From Gammaproteobacteria bacterium (lineage in GTDB: Bacteria > Pseudomonadota > Gammaproteobacteria > Steroidobacterales > Rariloculaceae), in the NCBI GenBank assembly GCA_016927175.1, contig JAFGNC010000087.1:1-11475 (forward strand): a DNA stretch of 11,475 nucleotides, given 5' to 3'. Positions 6,688-11,475 of the stretch are shown piece by piece. Position 1 is the stretch's first letter, and each line of letters starts with the position of its first letter. Both the position numbers and the translations under genes were made by a program. The notes below the pieces were generated by a model. It did not search any database. It was not told the origin of the DNA and saw nothing but the letters and a program-made list of their open reading frames with translations.

Positions 6688-7163
6688 CGGTAAGCGGCGT
6701 CGGCGGCTTTCTCCGCGGCGATCGTCTTCTCGTACTTGTCGCCGACGGCGAGAAGCTTGTCCTTCGACATGATGTTCTCGCCGCGCGTCTCCATGTGGAA
6801 CTCGTGGATGTCGGTTTCGACGATGGCGTCCACGGGGCAGGCTTCCTCGCAGAAGCCGCAGTAGATGCACTTGAACAGGTCGATGTCGTACCGGCTCGTT
6901 CGGCGCGTGCCGTCCGGCCCGACGTCCGATTCGATCGTGATCGCGAGCGCGGGGCAGACGGCCTCGCACAGCTTGCAGGCGATGCAGCGCTCCTGGCCGT
7001 TCGGATAGCGGCGCAGCGCGTGCAGCCCGCGGAAGCGCGGCGACTTCGGCGTCTTCTCCTCGGGGTACTTGATCGTGACCTTCCGGACGAACAGGTTCTT
7101 CAGCGTCAGCCGGAGCCCCTGCACGAGCTCGGTCATCAGGAACGTCTTGAGCGGATAAAGCAC
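6684..7163 (-). CDS. nuoI: NADH-quinone oxidoreductase subunit I, two [4Fe-4S] clusters, GTG start
   Basis: NuoI is a ferredoxin-like subunit that passes electrons through clusters N6a and N6b towards cluster N2 and quinone. It sits in the peripheral arm against NuoH. From GTG 7163 the product has 159 residues, near the usual 160-165. Two motifs are seen: Cys60, Cys63, Cys66, Cys70 (C-I-A-C-K-L-C-E-A-V-C-P) and Cys99, Cys102, Cys105, Cys109 (C-I-Y-C-G-F-C-E-E-A-C-P). The stretch P-R-F-R-G-L-H-A-L-R-R-Y-P-N-G just before is typical of proteobacterial NuoI, as is the end A-A-D-A-A-Y-R. The frame opens as far as 7265, but that part lies inside nuoH. AGGAG lies 5 nt before the GTG and overlaps the nuoH stop. 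The ATG at 7136 is a second choice with no good ribosome site. The nuoH stop is 8 nt upstream. Confidence 0.97.
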   Translation of the reverse strand: MLYPLKTFLMTELVQGLRLTLKNLFVRKVTIKYPEEKTPKSPRFRGLHALRRYPNGQERCIACKLCEAVCPALAITIESDVGPDGTRRTSRYDIDLFKCIYCGFCEEACPVDAIVETDIHEFHMETRGENIMSKDKLLAVGDKYEKTIAAEKAADAAYR

Positions 7164-7168
7164 TTCGT

Positions 7169-7173
7169 CTCCT
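7169..7173 (-). promoter_or_regulatory. Ribosome binding site of nuoI overlapping the nuoH stop
   Basis: AGGAG on the minus strand is partly made of the nuoH TAG stop and lies 5 nt before the GTG at 7163. It decides for the GTG rather than the later ATG at 7136. Confidence 0.75.
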
Positions 7174-8248
7174 ATGCGGCCGCGGACCAGGGGCCGATCC
7201 CGAGCGCCGCCATGACGCCTTCGACCGCAATCCATACGATCGTGACGGGGATGAACACCTTCCACCCGAGGCGCATGATCTGGTCGTACCGATAGCGCGG
7301 GAACGTGGCCCTGAACCAGAGGAAGCAGAAACTGAAAAACGCCATCTTCAGCCCGAGCCAGCCGACGCTCGGCGCCGCGATCCAGGTATCGGCGAGCCCC
7401 GGGACGCCCGCGAACGGCGACAGCCAGCCGCCGAAGAAGAACACGGACGTCAGCGCCGTGATCAGGATCATGTTGGCGTACTCGGCCAGGAAGAACAGGC
7501 CGAAGCCGATGCCGGAGTACTCGACGTGGAAGCCCGCGACGATCTCCGACTCGCCTTCCGCGACGTCGAAAGGCGCGCGGTTAGTTTCCGCGACGCCGGC
7601 GATGAAGTAGACGATCATCAGCGGAAACAACGGCAGCCAGAACCAGCTGAAAATGCCGGTGCCGCTCTGCGCGAGCACGATCTGTCCGAGATTCAGACTC
7701 CCGCTCGCCATCAGGACGCCGACCAGCGCGAACCCCATCGCGATCTCGTACGCTACGATCTGCGCCGCGGAGCGCATCGCTCCGAGGAATGCGTACTTCG
7801 AGTTCGAAGCCCAGCCGGCGAGTATCACGCCGTAGACGCCGAGCGACGTCAGCGCCAGCACGTACAGCAGGCCGGCGTCGATGTCCGCGATGACGAACTC
7901 GTCGTTGAGCGGCACGACCGCCCACACGGCAAGCGCCGGGATCAGCGAGATCAGCGGCGCGATCACGAACAGGAAGCGGTTCGAGCTGCTCGGCACGACC
8001 ACTTCCTTGAACAGCATCTTGAACAGATCGGCAAACGGCTGCAGCAGCCCGTGGAAGCCGACCCGGTTCGGGCCGAGGCGGTTCTGAATGAACCCGATGA
8101 TCCTGCGCTCGGCATACGTGAAGTACGCGACGCCGAGGATCAGCGGCACCATGACCACGACGATCTTCAGCACGATCACGAGGACGTCGCGAATCAGCTC
8201 CGGCACCATGAGCCACAGCGGCTCGAGCTGCGTCAGCATGTCGATCAT
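7172..8248 (-). CDS. nuoH: NADH-quinone oxidoreductase subunit H
   Basis: NuoH anchors the peripheral arm in the inner membrane and forms much of the quinone-binding chamber and the first proton channel. The product has 358 residues, at the longer end of the family. It is hydrophobic, with conserved loops: Y-A-E-R-R-I-I-G-F-I-Q-N-R-L-G-P-N-R-V-G at about 45-64 (quinone-site loop), K-E-V-V-V-P at 81-86, and E-T-N-R-A-P-F-D at 221-228 followed by E-G-E-S-E with Glu231, Glu233 and Glu235. G-F-H-V-E-Y-S-G at 239-246 follows. The ATG at 8248 overlaps the nuoG stop by 4 nt (ATGA), which suggests translational coupling. An in-frame ATG at 8239 would shorten it by only three residues and cannot be excluded. 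Confidence 0.97.
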   Translation of the reverse strand: MIDMLTQLEPLWLMVPELIRDVLVIVLKIVVVMVPLILGVAYFTYAERRIIGFIQNRLGPNRVGFHGLLQPFADLFKMLFKEVVVPSSSNRFLFVIAPLISLIPALAVWAVVPLNDEFVIADIDAGLLYVLALTSLGVYGVILAGWASNSKYAFLGAMRSAAQIVAYEIAMGFALVGVLMASGSLNLGQIVLAQSGTGIFSWFWLPLFPLMIVYFIAGVAETNRAPFDVAEGESEIVAGFHVEYSGIGFGLFFLAEYANMILITALTSVFFFGGWLSPFAGVPGLADTWIAAPSVGWLGLKMAFFSFCFLWFRATFPRYRYDQIMRLGWKVFIPVTIVWIAVEGVMAALGIGPWSAAA

Positions 8249-10473
8249 CCCGCGCTCGTCAGCCGGAAGGTTTCTTCGCCGGTACCCGACGCGGCCGTAT
8301 CGACGCCCTCACCGCTCCCGAAGACCGTCATCTGCAGCGGCAGCGAGCGCCGCACGACGGCGTCCACCGAATAGATCGGCACGTCGAGCTCCTCGAGCGG
8401 AACCTGCTCGCCGTCGAGAGCCGGCTCGAACAGCCCGCGATAAACGTTGTCCGGCTGCGCGTCGCCGATCTCGGCCGTCACGGCGTCCAGCACCTCGCCA
8501 GCGCTGCGATACTCGGAGCGCTCGACGCCGAGCAGGTTCGCGAGCACGCGCAGCACGCGCCAGCCGGGCCGCGCCTCGCCGACCGGATCGGCGGCCGCGC
8601 CGAAGCTTTGCCGGCGGCCTTCGGCATTGACGTAGGTGCCCTGGGTCTCGGCAAACGTGCCGATCGGCAGCAGCAGCGTGCAGCTGTCCAGCAGCTCCTG
8701 CGTGACGTAGGGCGTGAAGCAGATCACCGCATCGGCGGACTTCAGCGCCTGCTCGGCGCGCTCGCCGTTCGCGATATCGTCCTTCGGCTCGAGGTTGTAC
8801 AGCACGTAAGCGTGCCGAGGCGAGCTGATCATGCGCTGCACGTCGAGCCCCTCGTCGTCCACCGGCCGGCCGCCCGCCATCCGATGCGGCAACAGCCCCG
8901 CCAGCGCGGCACCGGCGCCGTTCGCGCCTTCGGGAACGTAGCCGAGCCGCGCGCCGGTGATCGCCGCGAGCGCCGCCGCGGCCGCGCGCAGGTCGGAGAA
9001 CTGCGGGTGCCGCTGCGCGATGTGGCCGAGCAGGATCAGCGCGCGCTCCTTGCCGAGCAGCGTCTTCGCCGCGGCCCTGTGGGCAGCGTCGACGTCGACC
9101 TCCGCCGCGGCGTCGCGCAGCGCATCCGGCACACTCTGGCCGGCCTCCTCGGCCGCCGCGATCGCGATCGCCGTCAGCACGCGCACGCTGCGGTCGAGCG
9201 GCGCGTCGACGTACGCGTGCGGGAAGTGATATTCGTACTCGATCGGATTCACGAACGTGACCTCGGCGCGGTCGAGCGCGGCGAGGCGCACGCGATGCGC
9301 GAGCAGCGGCACCTCCATGCGCAGGTTCGAGCCGACGACGAGCACGCCCTGCTGCAACTGCAATTGCTCGATGCCGACGCCGAGCGACGGGAAAGCCGGG
9401 TCCGCGGCCTGATCACGAAAATCCCGCCGGCGCAGCCGATGGTCCACGTTGCGGGTGCCGAGCCGCTCCGCGATGCGCCGCAGCAGGTACATCTCCTCGA
9501 GCGTCGAGCTCGGCGAAACCAGCATGCCGAGCGCGTCGCCTTCGTCCGCGACGGACTGGCGCAGCGCCTCGGCCGCGGTCTCGAGCGCCTCCTGCCAGCC
9601 GACCTCGGCCCACTCCTGGTCGACCTTGACCATCGGCGTGACGAGCCGGTCGTCCGTATAGATGCCGTGGCAGCTGAAGCGATCGCGGTCGCTGAGCCAC
9701 GTCTCGTTGATCTGCTCGTTGTCCCGCGGCACGACGCGCTTCAGACGCCCGCGCAGCACGTGGCCGTACATGTTCGAGCCGACCGAGTCGTGTGCGCCGA
9801 TCATCGGCTTCGAGCGCATCTCCCAGGCGCGCGCGCTGTAGCGGTAAGGCTTGTTGTTCAGCGCGCCGACCGGACAAAGATCGATGATGTTGCCCGACAG
9901 CTCGTGCTGCACGCCGCGCTCGACGTAGGTGCTGATCACGACGTTCTCGGTGCGCCCGATCGTGCCGAGCTCCTGGATGCCCTGGATCTCGGCGCCGAAG
10001 CGCACGCAGCGCGTGCAATGGATGCAGCGCGTCATGTCCGTCGACACGAGGGGCCCCAGGTTCTGATCCTTGACGACGCGCTTCTTCTCGGTGTAGCGCG
10101 ACACGCCGCGTCCGAAACCGAGCGCGAGGTCCTGCAGCTCGCATTCGCCGCCCTGATCGCAGATCGGGCAGTCGAGCGGGTGATTGATCAGCAGGAATTC
10201 CATCGTCGCCTTCTGCGCGGAAATCGCGCGCTGCGAGCGCGTGAAGACTTTCATGCCGTCCGTGACCGGCGTCGCGCAGGCCGGCAGCGGCTTCGGCGCC
10301 TTCTCGACCTCGACGAGGCACATGCGGCAGTTGGCGGCCACGCTGAGCTTGCTGTGGTAGCAGAACCGCGGCACATAGATGTCCGCGGCATCCGTGACCT
10401 CGATCAGCATCTGGCCCTTGCGCGCTTCGAGCGGCACGCCGTTGACTTCGATTTTGACTGTGTCGTCGCTCAT
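8245..10473 (-). CDS. nuoG: NADH-quinone oxidoreductase subunit G, Fe-S subunit
   Basis: NuoG is the largest peripheral-arm subunit and carries electrons from NuoF through [2Fe-2S] N1b and [4Fe-4S] N5 and N4. The product has 742 residues, like the shorter proteobacterial form rather than the about 900-residue enteric one. Seen ligands are Cys38, Cys49, Cys52, Cys66 (N1b); His98, Cys102, Cys105, Cys111 (N5, in H-P-L-D-C-P-I-C-D-Q-G-G-E-C); and Cys150, Cys153, Cys156, Cys200 (N4). Residues from about 215 on form the molybdopterin-oxidoreductase-like fold, which binds no cofactor in this family; D-F-R-D-Q-A-A-D-P and V-G-S-N-L-R-M-E-V-P-L-L-A-H-R are typical. The four N7 ligand positions hold no Cys (Gly226, Asp229, Ser233, Ser261 by eye). 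AGGAAA lies 5 nt before the ATG at 10473. The nuoF stop is 16 nt upstream, and the nuoH start overlaps the nuoG stop. Confidence 0.97.
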   Translation of the reverse strand: MSDDTVKIEVNGVPLEARKGQMLIEVTDAADIYVPRFCYHSKLSVAANCRMCLVEVEKAPKPLPACATPVTDGMKVFTRSQRAISAQKATMEFLLINHPLDCPICDQGGECELQDLALGFGRGVSRYTEKKRVVKDQNLGPLVSTDMTRCIHCTRCVRFGAEIQGIQELGTIGRTENVVISTYVERGVQHELSGNIIDLCPVGALNNKPYRYSARAWEMRSKPMIGAHDSVGSNMYGHVLRGRLKRVVPRDNEQINETWLSDRDRFSCHGIYTDDRLVTPMVKVDQEWAEVGWQEALETAAEALRQSVADEGDALGMLVSPSSTLEEMYLLRRIAERLGTRNVDHRLRRRDFRDQAADPAFPSLGVGIEQLQLQQGVLVVGSNLRMEVPLLAHRVRLAALDRAEVTFVNPIEYEYHFPHAYVDAPLDRSVRVLTAIAIAAAEEAGQSVPDALRDAAAEVDVDAAHRAAAKTLLGKERALILLGHIAQRHPQFSDLRAAAAALAAITGARLGYVPEGANGAGAALAGLLPHRMAGGRPVDDEGLDVQRMISSPRHAYVLYNLEPKDDIANGERAEQALKSADAVICFTPYVTQELLDSCTLLLPIGTFAETQGTYVNAEGRRQSFGAAADPVGEARPGWRVLRVLANLLGVERSEYRSAGEVLDAVTAEIGDAQPDNVYRGLFEPALDGEQVPLEELDVPIYSVDAVVRRSLPLQMTVFGSGEGVDTAASGTGEETFRLTSAG

Positions 10474-10478
10474 CAGTG

Positions 10479-10484
10479 TTTCCT
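10479..10484 (-). promoter_or_regulatory. Ribosome binding site of nuoG
   Basis: AGGAAA on the minus strand lies in the 16-nt nuoF-nuoG gap. Its AGGA core ends 7 nt before the ATG at 10473. Confidence 0.75.
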
Positions 10485-10489
10485 GATCG

Positions 10490-11475
<986 letters not shown>

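Overview
The window is one continuous piece of the operon for respiratory complex I (NDH-1, proton-pumping NADH:ubiquinone oxidoreductase). All recognised genes are on the minus strand, so transcription runs from the right edge to the left. The order is nuoF (cut by the right edge), nuoG, nuoH, nuoI, nuoJ, nuoK, nuoL, nuoM, nuoN, then a separate lipoprotein gene cut by the left edge. The DNA is GC-rich. Separate H, I, J, K, L, M and N genes, a NuoG of 742 residues without the N7 cluster ligands, and the NuoI/NuoG sequence style point to a proteobacterium, most likely a gammaproteobacterium outside the enterics. That assignment is by eye only. The genes nuoA-nuoE would be expected just beyond the right edge (inference).

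Layout: 10490-11475 is nuoF, the NADH/FMN/N3 subunit. 8245-10473 is nuoG, with clusters N1b, N4 and N5. 7172-8248 is nuoH, at the quinone-site junction. 6684-7163 is nuoI, with clusters N6a and N6b. 6595-6687 is a 30-codon reading frame that exactly bridges nuoI and nuoJ. 6002-6598 is nuoJ, 5691-5996 nuoK, 3730-5688 nuoL, 2220-3725 nuoM and 733-2154 nuoN. 518-732 is a 215-nt spacer. 1-517 is the 5' part of a lipoprotein gene that is not a complex I subunit.

The genes work together: electrons from NADH enter at NuoF, pass through the Fe-S chain of NuoG and NuoI to quinone near NuoH, and drive proton movement through the membrane arm (NuoH, J, K, L, M, N). The key charged residues of NuoK, L, M and N are all present, so the complex looks functional. 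Spacing is tight (4-nt overlaps to about 16-nt gaps) except nuoI-nuoJ (85 nt, filled by the small frame) and nuoM-nuoN (65 nt). Three internal genes, nuoI, nuoJ and nuoL, appear to start with GTG.

I see no tRNA, rRNA, insertion sequence, CRISPR array, phage gene or other accessory system. This is an ordinary core-metabolism region. The observations most worth a second look are the bridging 30-codon frame and the lipoprotein gene downstream of nuoN.
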